A stretch of DNA of 64,000 nucleotides from Lineolata rhizophorae (taxonomy: Eukaryota > Ascomycota > Dothideomycetes > Lineolatales > Lineolataceae). The notes beneath the pieces were generated by a model that worked only from the letters and a program-made list of their open reading frames with translations, was not told the DNA's origin and ran no database searches. Location: positions 290,063 to 354,062 of the forward strand of contig MU001697.1 of the NCBI GenBank assembly GCA_010093515.1, read 5' to 3'. This document shows, piece after piece, positions 48,659 through 58,876 of the stretch. The translations under genes and the position numbers were made by a program. How positions within the stretch are numbered: the first letter of the stretch is position 1; each line of letters opens with the position of its first letter.

Positions 48659-50953
48659 CTAACTGCCCAACAACCCCGGCCAAACAGCGCCCACAATCTT
48701 CCTCCACCTCGGCCTCCTCCTCTCCTCCTCCCTCGCCAATTCATCCACCACCGCCTCCCTTTCCCGTTCCCTCTCCCCCCCGTTCTCCCTCGTCCCCACC
48801 CTCCCCCTCCCCAGCAACGCCACCGCCCTCTCCCTCGCCCACTCCCTCCTCCGATGGCTCCCCCTCGCCGGCGCCCGCACCCCATGTCCATCCCCTCCAC
48901 CACCACCACCCCGCTCGCTTCCCTCCGGACACGCTCCCCCATCTCTCCTCGCCCCTACCCCCGCCCCCACCCCCACCGCACTCCCCATCTCAATCGGCTG
49001 CGCCGCCGCCGCCGCCGTGTCCGCCGCGTCCGCGTCCGCCGCGGCGCCGGACCGCGCCGGCGCCGACACCACGCGGCGCGCCACGGCGCGGCCCGTGCGC
49101 GCGAGCGCCTCGCGCATCAGCGACGACGCCGTGATGTCTCTGGGAGGCGGGTGCGGGTGCGGGAGCGCGCGGGGCCCCAGGGGCGCGGGCGGCGAGCCCG
49201 GAGCCGCCGAGTGGCGGCGCGGCGGGCGGGCGGGGCCGGTGGCGGCGTGAGGCGCGGGGGGGCGCGAGTTGGGGTCAAGGGGGCCCGCGGGGGGGGGGTG
49301 GTCGGGGGCCGTCGTGGTGGTCGTGGTGGTCGTGGCCGTCCCGCCGGAGCCATCCTCGGCGACGCGCTCGCGGATGCGGCGCAGGAGGCGCTCGCGGCGC
49401 ACCATTGCGTTGGTGACGGTCGTGGGGCAGTAGCCGCGGGGCAGGACCGACTTCTTGCACAACGGGCACAGCGACGAGTTGTCGCGCAAGAACGGGTCGA
49501 CGCAGTCCGGGTGGAAGATGTGCTGGCAGGGGAGCTCGCGCACCTGTGAGACGCCGGGCTCGAAGTCGTCGAGGCAGATGGCGCAGGTGGGTTGGGCGAA
49601 TTGCGGGGAGCGGTTCGAGGAGGAGGAGGGAGGGGCGTCCGACCGGGATGGCGAGGCGGGCGGAGATGTCGTGGTGGTGGCGGCGGCGGCGGCAACAGCA
49701 GCGGCGGTGGCTGCTGGTGTGGTGGCGGCGGTTAGCGGAGATGCGGGGGAGTCGGCGGTTCCGTCGGCCGAGTACGGTGGCGGAGCGGCCGCGGCAGCTT
49801 GCGCTGCGGTCGGTTCTGGCGCGGGCGGGACGCCGCTGACGGTGTAGGTGTAGAGGGGCAGCTTGCCGAGAAGCTCCTGCGGGACGGTGAGGCGCTTGAT
49901 GCCCAAGGCCTCGAGGTCGACCTCGCCGTTGGCGACCCTCCGCCGGAGCTCCCGCCGGCGTTCCCGCTGCAGCCAGTGCATGATGGCGCTCGTGAGGCCG
50001 ATGATGAATATGAGGATGCCCAGGACGATGAGCAGAAAGACCCAGAGGCTCGGCATGGTGGTGCCGGAGCCCGTGTCGACGATGGAGAAGAGGCGGACGT
50101 AGGCGCTCGGGTGGTAGTAGTTGGCCAGCTCGTGTCCGTGCGGCACTGTCGTCAGGTTGCCCGAGTACTGCGCCAGCGCGTTCATCATGATGGCACCCGT
50201 CAGGCCCGGCAGGGCGTAGACGGGGTACTTGTTGTCCGACTTCCATTGGCCGCCATCGCCGAGGCTCCACACGGGGTCGTTGGTCAGCGGCGGGGTGTCG
50301 GTGCGGTTGTCGGGCAGGTAGAAGAGGAAGGCGCGGGTGAAGGGGTTCTCGTGGGCGTGGTCGAGGAATTCGAGGGTGCAGCGGGGCGACGTCCAGGGCG
50401 CGAGCGCGATCAGGTCGTAGTCCTGCCGCGGCAGGTCGGAGCGGCGCGTCTCGTTGGGCGGGATGAAGGGCGCGACGGCGGACTCGCACGAGGGGCTGGC
50501 CAGCAGGGGCACGTAGAGGAGGCCGGAGACCTTGTCGCCGGGCGAGGCGTCGCCGGCCGAGAGGGTTCGGATGCCGCCGTTCTTGGCATATTCGAAGGAG
50601 ATGCTGGACTGCAGCGGCGTCAGCAATTCCGATCCACAAGGAAGACGAGCCCAAGGCGACGACGCCGACGAGGCGGCGGCTCACGGCGACGGGCGGGCGG
50701 CGTCGCACGAAGCGTTGGCGCGGTGACGTACATCCACCTTGTCGAAATCGTCCTGCGATATCTGCTGCCAGTCCGGGTCGGGGAAGACCAGCGTGAAGGT
50801 GTCAAGACCCTCGGCGCCTGCGATTGGTGACGGCGACGACGCGCGGTGGTTAGCCAGCGGATGCAGGGGGCGGGCGAAGCGGAGGGGGAGGAGGAGGAAT
50901 TGAACGCACTCATGGCGACGGATGGGCGCGGACCAGTCGCCGCAAGACCTCAT
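48659..50953 (-). CDS. PA-TM-RING-type transmembrane E3 ubiquitin ligase
   Basis: Two exons on the minus strand, 50732-50953 and 48659-50608, flank a 123-nt intron (GTACGT...GCTGACGCCGCTGCAG), phase 0; 723 residues. Residues 75-255 (SSISFEYAKNGGIRTL..., DYDLIALAPW, ...) look like the lumenal/protease-associated domain. A single membrane span is clear at about 259-287 (LWVFLLIVLGILIFIIGL). The RING-H2 finger is at about 416-458: CAICLDDF, then CQHIFHPDC, then CPLCKK, matching C-x2-C...C-x-H-x2-H-x2-C...C-x2-C. Long Pro/Ser/Ala-rich tails surround it. The layout fits sorting or quality-control ligases of the endomembrane system. Exon 1 is less certain: its N-terminus (VQFLLLPLRFARPL) is only a fair signal sequence and the true start may differ. 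It is head-to-head with Ada3. Confidence 0.85.
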
Positions 50954-51669
50954 CCGGCGAGTAGTTATCTGAAGGGCCGGGTTTGGGTGGTCGCAGGAGG
51001 TACGGAGGGTGTGGCGGGAGGGAAGGGCACCGAGAACGAAGAGGCCAAGACGCGATTCGAGCGACGGCGGCGAGCGCGATGGAGGAGCCGGCGAGGTTTC
51101 AAGGAGCCGCGGGCGGCGTGAAACGTGTCGGGCGAGCGTTCGAGGGCGGCGGGCAGCGGCCTGGGGGGGGCGGGAGGAGGGTGGTGGCACGGTCGCGGCG
51201 GCCGGCGGCTGGGGCCCGGGGCTGGCGGCGCGGCCAGAGCGGATCGCCCGGCGTGGCTCAGCCACCTGCTCTCGCGGCCGCTCTCGGGCCGAGGCCTTGG
51301 CGCGCGCCCCAGAGCCGCTCGCTTGCCTCGCCTGCAGAAGCTTGGCCCAAAGCTTGTCTCCCGGCGTCGCGCCGCAGTTGTTCCGAGGTCCCGTGCCCCC
51401 ACGTGCCGCCGCGCCGGGGCCAACTGTCCGTACCAACGCGCCTTCCCCAGACTCCGCGACGCCTTCCTCGCCCAGCATCATCGTCATCATCGCCTCCGTC
51501 GCGCCTGCTCCCCCCGCACTCGAGCCCGGAAGGGACCCCCGACGCGCCTGCCGCAGCACCAGGAGAACACCTGTCGTCTTCGCGCATCGCCTACGCCCGC
51601 CACTCCTCCTCCTCCTCCTCCTCCGCCTCCTCGCACCCCCACCCCCGTTCCCACCTCCCCCGCTCCCGC
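50954..51669. promoter_or_regulatory. GC-rich divergent promoter region, RING ligase / Ada3
   Basis: 716 bp between the two start codons. Open frames run through it on both strands (50983 onward on plus, up to 51559 on minus), but they are Arg/Ser/Pro-rich and there is no evidence that they are coding. No specific site was recognised. Confidence 0.5.
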
Positions 51670-53969
51670 ATGGCGCCCAACCCCTCCAAGGGCAAAGGCC
51701 AAGCGCGCGCCGCCCCCGCCACCCTCGACGCCCGCCGCTCGCGCAGCCGCAACACGACGCCCATCTCCACCAGCACCGCGTCCGTGTCCGTGTCGGTCGA
51801 GTCGTCGCTCGGCGCCTACCTGCGCCTGCCGCTGTCGCAGCTGACCCTCACGCCGCCCGCCCACGTCGAGGCCATCCTCGACCGTGGCGCCTCCGACGCC
51901 GGCACCGGCGCCGGCCCCAACGCCATCCCGCCCGCCAGCGCCATCCAGGACATGGCCCAGACGTGCAAGGCCCACTTCCTCGCCTTCTACGCCGCCCGCG
52001 GCGACGTGTGCGACCGCGCCATGCGCGAGCTGGTCCAGCGCAAGAAGCTGCGCCAGGAGCACGACCGCGACCGCGACCGCGCCGACCGCGACGCCGAGGA
52101 CCGCAAGCCCAAGCTCAAGAAGACGCCCAAGAAGAAGGACCCTCTCCACCACCGCCCCGAGGACGAGTCGCGCCCGCCCGCCGTCGGTGCCCACGGCGTC
52201 GCGCGCCAGGACGGCGCCGACCTCGTCAAGCCTAGCAGTAGGTCTTCCCGACGTGCAACTGTCCGTCTGGATTGGAGACGGGGTGACTCGCAAGGCCACT
52301 TCTGGTTGCCATTCGCTGGCGCCCCAAGACCCGGCCCATCTGTCCCAATCTCGCGTGCTCTCCCAAATTCACCGTTTTCCTTAAATAGCTTGTCCCTGTC
52401 TCTGTTCCTGGGCGCATCTAACGGGTGCTCTGCGCAGTTGATACGTCGTCCACCATGTCGTCACCCATCTCCGCGCCCCCGCCCTCGGCCGGCCTCAAAG
52501 ACCCTCGCCAGAGCTCCGTCGACTCGGACGCGTCGCAGCAACCCAAGCCCGCGCCCGCCGTGCCGCAATACCAGACCTTTGGCCCGGACCCGCTGCGCTT
52601 CGACGACCCGACCGTCTATCACATTCGCGATCTGACCGACGACATGCCGGAGGAGGAGAAGAAGGAGATCCTCTGCGTGGCCGAGTACCCGCATTCGGAC
52701 CTGCACGACCTCACCTGCGGCACGCCTCCTGACAAGGACTTCAGCAACGCCAAGCCGACCAACCAAGTCAATGCGAACTTGTTCGCGAGCTTCGTCGAGC
52801 CGTACATCCGCCCTTTAGCAGAGGAAGATATGGCCTTCTTGCGCGAAAGAGTACATAGACCCTCGAATATCCCTACCTTCAGCGCATGTCTCACTAACAT
52901 CCCGCAGGGCGATCGCGTTACCCCTTTCATAATGCCTCGCCGCGGTCCCAAACACTACAAGCAAATCTGGGCTGAGGAGGATGGCCTGCCGAACTCGGCC
53001 GCCATCGCCGATGCTGAGCGCAACCGCCTCCCACCCAACGAGCCCCGCGGCGACATCGACATGATGAATGACGAGGTCGCCGAAACCGAGAAGGTCTCGA
53101 CGGGCCCCGTCCTCGCGCGCCTGCTCTCCGTCATGCGGCCCGAGCACCGCTCCGCCGACGGCGCGCCGTTGACCAACGGAGAGCCCAACGGGACCACGAC
53201 GGCCAATGGCGGCGACGCTATGGATATCGACGGAGGAGGGCCAGGGGGGGGAGGAGCAGAAAACCAGACCAATGGCGACGTGTCTAACCTGCCTCCCGCG
53301 GCGCAGCTGCCAGACTCGTCCGGGCCCAAGACGAACGGCGCGACGTCCGGCTCTGGCGGCTCGGGCGGTGGCTCCATGGTTGCGGCCGTGGCCCGGACCG
53401 ACTACGCGGCGGTCGAGGAGCGCCTCATGGGCGAGCTACGGCACATCGGCATCCTCTCGGACGAAGATGGGGCCGACTTCTCGACGCACACGGACGACGA
53501 GGTGGCGGCGCGCCTGCGCTATCTACAGGCGGAGCTGCGCCGGCAGAGCATTGTCAACGGTGCACGCAAGGCGCGCATTCTCGAGCTGACCGAGGCCCGC
53601 CTCGCGGGGCAAGAATACAGCACCATCGCCGACGACCTCGACGCCCAGCTCAACCAGGCTTACCTCAAGCGCAACCGCAACATCGGCAAGGGCAAGAAGA
53701 ACGCGAAGAGGCCCGGTGGCGCCGGCACCGGTGCCGGCGCGCACGGCGCCGCGGGCACGCCCGGCGTGGCGCAGAGCATCAGCCGGCCGAGCGTCGGCGA
53801 GCCGATCCGCGATCTGATGAGGAGGCGGGATGAGTGGATCGGCAAGATCGGGCCAGTCGTAGATTATGGGAGGCAAGTTATACCCAAAGAGAGCATATTT
53901 GGGGAGGAGGTTATGCGGGGCTTAGCGGCGAGGGAAGAGGAGGGGTGGGGGGAAACTGAGGACGTGTGA
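51670..53969 (+). CDS. ngg1: Ngg1/Ada3, adaptor subunit of the SAGA/ADA histone acetyltransferase module
   Basis: Bridges the Gcn5 acetyltransferase to Ada2 and stimulates nucleosome acetylation in the nucleus. Three exons: 51670-52237, 52438-52850 and 52908-53969; 680 residues. Intron 1 (200 nt) is phase 1. Intron 2 (52851-52907, 57 nt, with an ACTAAC branch) contains no stop and is a multiple of three, so it can be mistaken for coding; its removal restores [22 protein letters not shown], the family's best-known block. Further parts: a charged basic segment at 120-180, LRFDDPTVYHIRDLTDDMPEEEK, a Gly/Asn-rich linker, then the C-terminal Ada3 domain (about 430-680; VEERLMGELRHIGIL, RLRYLQAELRRQS, NIGKGKKNAKRP, RDEWIGKIGPVVD). 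The ATG at 51670 is preferred; the frame is open upstream but Ser/His/Pro-rich. Confidence 0.92.
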
Positions 53970-56484
53970 GGCATCGAGATGATGGTTTGAGTGAGTGGGG
54001 CGTGGGCGTCTGGTTTACCGTGTCCACTGCGATCGGGGTGAGTGAGCTTGGTTTACTCGGTCTTCTTGGAGTGTCTGACTTGTGGAGACGAAAGGGGAAG
54101 GATTGTGGCACGGATAAAACGCATCTTAGAGGCGCAAGGCGTAAGAGATGGTCTAGTTCATTAATAGGCTTTGTTGTAGTGTTTCTCAAGGTGCTTCGAC
54201 GAACTGGATCGACGGATACATCCTGGTTCGGCGTGCTGCATGCGCTTTGAATGTATCTTTCCCTCTGTAATTCTCGAGAAACTGGCTTGTCTTTGACGTT
54301 TGGCTTTGTTGTTCTTTAATGGCCGTTATAAGACACTAAAAGAGTATTTCTAGTGATTCGTCCAGTTGGGCAAGTACTGGCAAGATAACGCACAAATCAA
54401 AGCCCTCAAATTGACTTGAATTGGCTCGATCAAATCAGTCAAATGAGTGTAAATAGCTAACTCCAGTCGAATAGCTCGAACCATAATGGCGTGTCGTTTT
54501 GGTTCACCCATGGAGTCTTAGTCGTGATCTGGAGAAAGAACGAGTCGAATATCATGGATCACTGTTCACATTGCCTTGTAATTTTGGCACAGACAAGGTC
54601 TAGCATTGCTTCTGGCGCAGAGTTGAATAAGCCGTAAGAATTTGCCGTTCTAAAACCGGTTGAACAAACTATCTCTTTATTATTGTACCAATGTTCCTTG
54701 ATTTGTATCCAAGGCTTATAGCATTAAGCAACGGCACAGGCTACCAATAAAGCACGTGTATATGAATTCAATGCGTTTTTACTAGTACTCAACCGCTTCC
54801 ATACCAGGTGCAGTTGCTAGCGCGCTAGGTATTTAAAGAGTCTCGGAGTCATTCATAATTAAGACATGAAGGCGGGATCATTTATCCCTTAAGTATGCCT
54901 TGTCCGCAACCGACGGGATTGTTTTGGTTGTGTTCATATCACAGCTAACGTGAGGATAGCTAAAAGTACGAAGAAGGCTTTGAGGCACGAATGGCAATGG
55001 CATGCGTAAACTTATTTGCGATGTAAGTCCAATTCAAGCGTGCTCCATGACTCACATTCATAAAGCGCAAATCAGTATAGTACCTGTAACTTCCACCACA
55101 GGCGGCTCTCCTAGGGCCACAGCACGTTGTTGGATCTTCCATGTTGTTATTAAATCCAGAGTGCCAGCCGCCCTATACTGCCACGGCACCCGTTGCTCTT
55201 TCGCCATGCCCCGAATAGTTACTAGGTTTACCATGTCCACGCACAATGGTGCATAAAGAATACTACTTTGTGTGCGCGTATGGAAGAAAATCCTAGAATA
55301 GTCAAACCTGACAGTCTAGGAACGCCCACACGCCGCTCCACCTCTAAGGGCAGGATCTGCAGGAGGACCGGTCGAGAATTCCGCTTCGATCCCAGTACGT
55401 GTTGCAGCTCTCCCGTCCTCGTCCACGAACTTAATGTCCCCAAAGCCAACACCTTGGCGCAGCCATTCTCGTTCGTGTATCCAGACGTGGAGGCTGCGAA
55501 GGCAGTTCTGCCGCTTCTAGCCGCAGGGATATATATGAAGGTGGAAATGTACTTGTGTGCTCTTGAGTCTGGCGAACTGCATTCTAGCGTGTACATCCGG
55601 ATTATGTTTACCAGTAGGTGTTCCTTGAGACCTCGACGCCCAACCGACCGTGTTGACAAGTCTACGGTAGAAGATCGGGCCCCATTGCTATGGATTAGTA
55701 AACATGGTCATGTGAGATGACATATATATGTACTTAGCTTGGCAGTGAAGATAGTTTGAATCGATACCTTTTCCACTTCACGACACTTATAGATAATGCT
55801 GCTATTAAAAATGTTGGGAAGATCATACTTTTCCCTTTTTGCTTCGTATATTAAAACATGCCGTCCCGTTACTGTTTATTTCTAAGGTCTAGACCAAAAG
55901 CTAATTTACCATCTGGTTTATGGATGCATAGGGGAATACTATAATGAGGTCATCGAGTTTAGATGAGGTTGCCCGAAGTCGTGACGACTGAAAATTAGAG
56001 TTACGAGGATCTTGAATAAGATATAGTGTCTTGAGGGGAGGAGAGATAGAGCGCAGAGCGAAATGCAACGGGAGGACGACTGGGAGGTGGTAAAAGAACA
56101 GACTGTAAAGTAGGGATTTGTTTGGATTTCACATGTAGTTAGAACGTAGAGGATATCGGCCTGTACGAACAGAATATATAGCTCAGAAAGGGCTCAGAAT
56201 AATGGCTTGGCATGTGCCCTAGCTAAATGAGGCACATAAACTAGCCCCTGGAAGCTAAGGGAAGAGTTATCTAGGTACTCTTATATTAAATACCCTCCCG
56301 TACTTTACATGCTAATATCCTAAGGTGCTTATTCTAAAAGACTGCTAGTGGTAGATCAAAAGTGTATACGGAAAAACTTGAAGCGGCGTACAAACATTTT
56401 GTTGCCTACAGGCCGCGTATTTGGGACAAGCTTAGAAGCGCGAACGGGAAGTGCACGTGTACATGGAAACCACGCGGCTCAGAT
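53970..56484. other. Gene-poor, AT-rich region (left part)
   Basis: Starts with the Ada3 3' UTR and becomes clearly AT- and TpA-rich after about 54250. Short frames (54960-55256, 55228-55720 on both strands) overlap and carry no recognised domain. The composition fits decayed or RIP-affected repeat DNA; no parent element can be named. Confidence 0.45.
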
Positions 56485-57050
56485 GAGGAAACAATGCGTA
56501 CTAGAGGGCACGATGCATGGGAAAGAGCGCAATGCGTGGAGAAGGGCATGATACGTAGAGGGATTTAAAATACTTCGAAGAGAGCACGATGCGTAGGTAT
56601 GAGTACAATACATAGATGATAACACGATATGCGGAGGAGAGCACGATACATGCAGGAGTTCACGGTAAGTGAAAGAGGGCACGATATTTAGAAGAGGATA
56701 TGGCACTAAGAGGAGTACATGATACGTAGAGGAGGGCACGGCAAGTAAAGAGTACGGTGCATAGCGAAGGCTGCAATACATTGAAGAGAGCACGATATTT
56801 GGGGAAGCGTACGGAGTGTAGATAAAAACACAATATATATAGGGGCCCTGATGTGTAGAGGAGGGCATGATGGATAGGGAAGAGTACAATACGTGGAGGA
56901 GGGCGCGATAATCAGAGTAGGGTATAATAAATAGGGGAAGGCACCATACGACGAAGAGAGTACAATACAACAAGGTGAGCACCACGCATAGAAGAGAGCA
57001 TGATTGGCAGAAGAAGGCATGATGCATAGAGGAGGATATGATATATAGAG
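56485..57050. repeat. Degenerate 19-bp minisatellite, about 30 units
   Basis: Core positions of successive units (the A of ATAC/ATGC) fall at 56494, 56513, 56532, 56551, 56570, 56589, 56608, 56627, 56646, 56665, 56684 and so on to 57041, almost every step exactly 19 bp (one step 16, one 18). The unit consensus is close to GAGGGCACGATACGTAGAG. Units differ mostly by transitions. A minus-strand frame (56479-57147) stays open across all three phases of the repeat and therefore shows a 19-residue super-period, such as STYHVLLLVPYPLLNIVPS followed by FTYRELLHVSCSPPHIVLS. I regard the frame as a by-product of a repeat that lacks stops in this strand, but it cannot be excluded as coding. Confidence 0.9.
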
Positions 57051-57703
57051 GACACAATTCACGCCTAGAAAAGTCGAGAGCTAGCGCGTGATTCTTACGA
57101 AAAGTGGCACTCCATATAGCCATCCGTACAGACATATATACAGACATGATATAGGGTTTATAGCGAATGAACCTACAGACAAGGTCTCACATAACTCAAG
57201 AACAGAATTTTTATAGCAGACAAGGCTAACCCTTCTGTTATCCTCGATGTTATAGCAGAGCAGGAAAAGTGCAAACCGGTGGGCCGGAAGACTCTGGCGG
57301 GAAAAACGTTAGAGAGTGACCCCGCCGACTTGCACTAAACGCGCAGCAGACGCATCTTTCTTGCTTACCTTCTTCTCTTCTACGCCCCTCACCTTTGCAC
57401 AGACCCACCTTCATGGCGTGCAGTCTCGTGACACCAAAAAAAGGTACGGAAACATGTCAACCACAGGAGTAGAAGCACACCATGATGGGTCAGTTTTTCC
57501 TTGTTTATTCTTCCATGGTTAAGACTATCTACCTCATGGTATAGCCAAATAACCAGCGAAACTGTCAAGGTGGCCGCAATTTCACCTACGGATCCTGTCA
57601 CCATCAACATCGATAGGGAGCACATCTGCAAATTGCCCGTCCTATCGCGCATGAATTCAGGGCAACTGGGCTCCGGAGGCCGACGCCCCCAACGGGTTCT
57701 ACC
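57051..57703. other. Spacer between minisatellite and gene fragment
   Basis: 650 bp, AT-rich at the left. A short minus-strand frame at 57389-57652 could be part of the broken gene that ends at 57704, but this is not supported by clear splice sites. Nothing else is recognised. Confidence 0.4.
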
Positions 57704-58123
57704 TCATGTATGAGGACTTAGCGACCCCCCAACCGACCTACCAGATCTAGGTCTAGTGAAATTGGTCGTACTTGACTCTTGGGGCCGAAGAGGTGAGGGC
57801 GACGACTGTTCGTGAAAGACTCCGGAATACGATCGCTTGCTCGGTCCGGGAGTCGTGTCTTTTGCGGCTGGGCGCTGTTTCCAGAGCCGGATAGCGTCCT
57901 TGGCTTTGCGTTCAAAAAGAGCGGGATCAGTTTCAACGTATACGTTTAACCAAGTTTGCCTGCTATGGCTTATGGCACGTAAACATTCTATGTCACCGAC
58001 TTGGAACAATGCCCAAGCTAAGGGCGAAAGTTCTTTCGTCGGCAAGCGGCCGGCCGTTTCTTCCAAGAGTTTTCTTCGCTCCTCGGAGCGCTCGCTAAAG
58101 CCTTCGACGTCGTCATCCTCTTG
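57704..58123 (-). pseudogene. Gene fragment without start codon, unknown family
   Basis: An open minus-strand frame of about 139 codons bounded by a TAA at 58124-58126 and a TGA at 57704-57706. It has no in-frame ATG, so it is either an internal or terminal exon or a decayed gene. The protein reads as real: DDDVEGFSERSEERRKLLEE, then TKELSPLAWALFQVGDIE, HSRQTWLNVYVETDPALFERK, and a Ser/Pro-rich end. The middle is helical and charged. No 5' exon with a good donor could be assigned. It lies in AT-rich, gene-poor DNA next to a minisatellite, which favours a remnant. The family is not recognised. Confidence 0.4.
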
Positions 58124-58876
58124 TTACCATGGCGTTGACCCATATTACGTGGCACCTCCTTGAATCATCCGTTCATCGTGCGTACATCGTAATTTGACTT
58201 GTTGATTCACACGACTCTTCGCACTGGGGCTCCTTAGCCCGTTAACACCTCTAGCCTACAGGATACCCAATATGATGAGGACATCATAGTGTTCGATCCA
58301 AAAGGTGGCAATAAGAAAAGAAGGAAAATAGAACCAAAGTATCTTGATAAAAAAAGGCCCAGACCCAATGCTGTTAATAGATAACCAGACACTCGATTTG
58401 TAATGTAAAGAGAAAGGAAGAGAGTGTCAGTGCAAACCTTTAAAGAACGTTAAAAGGGCCCGGGTTACCGTGGAAGAATCTAGAGACAACCCTACTAAAG
58501 GTGAACCTAGAAAAGACCTTATAGATTCGCTTAGCGTGTTATCTTTTAATATCTATTTCTAGTAAGTATCTTTTTAAAAAGGATTAGATTTAAAAAAGGT
58601 TATTATAATCCTCTACTTTTCCCTTTTACAACTCCATAATAACAGCTAAAAGTATTTATAGAACTAGAAAGAGTAAGGAAAATATGACACCTAATATCTC
58701 TGGATTGACCAAGTTCTATCTTCCACTAAACATTACTATTGAACTTGTTATATACTTCTATTTATGTTAGCATGTGTGTAGTTCCTAGCCAGCAGTATCG
58801 CACCAAGGTGCGATACTGTGCCAGTCTTTTGGCCAACCTGGCTAGTTGCAGGCTAGGGCATGCTAGTTCTAACAAT
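58124..58876. other. AT-rich region between gene fragment and OPT transporter
   Basis: 750 bp, strongly AT-rich at 58300-58740 with many A/G-rich strings such as GAACTAGAAAGAG, without coding frames. A strong inverted repeat lies at 58793-58818. It includes the 3' UTR of the OPT gene. Confidence 0.45.
58793..58818. repeat. Perfect 12-bp inverted repeat
   Basis: CAGTATCGCACC, two A, then its exact reverse complement GGTGCGATACTG, 59 bp beyond the OPT stop codon. Outer CTAGCCA and TGGCTAG strings extend the symmetry imperfectly. It could be an RNA hairpin in the 3' UTR or the trace of a small inverted-repeat element. Confidence 0.75.

Noticed and set aside
48496-49549. Plus-strand Pro/Arg-rich frames of 212 and 333 codons
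   Set aside because: They are antisense to the C-terminal coding part of the RING ligase, whose low-complexity codons lack stops on the other strand.
50983-51669. In-frame N-terminal extension of Ada3
   Set aside because: The frame is open upstream, but it is Arg/Ser/His-rich and overlaps the divergent promoter; the ATG at 51670 starts the family-like sequence.
38757-53969. Cluster of chromatin and ubiquitin genes (Vid30, Ies4, RING ligase, Ada3) as a functional island
   Set aside because: These are housekeeping genes with long spacers and separate complexes; proximity is more simply chance.
55228-55720. Overlapping 143- and 150-codon frames on both strands
   Set aside because: They mirror each other, no domain is seen, and the surrounding DNA is AT-rich and decayed-looking.
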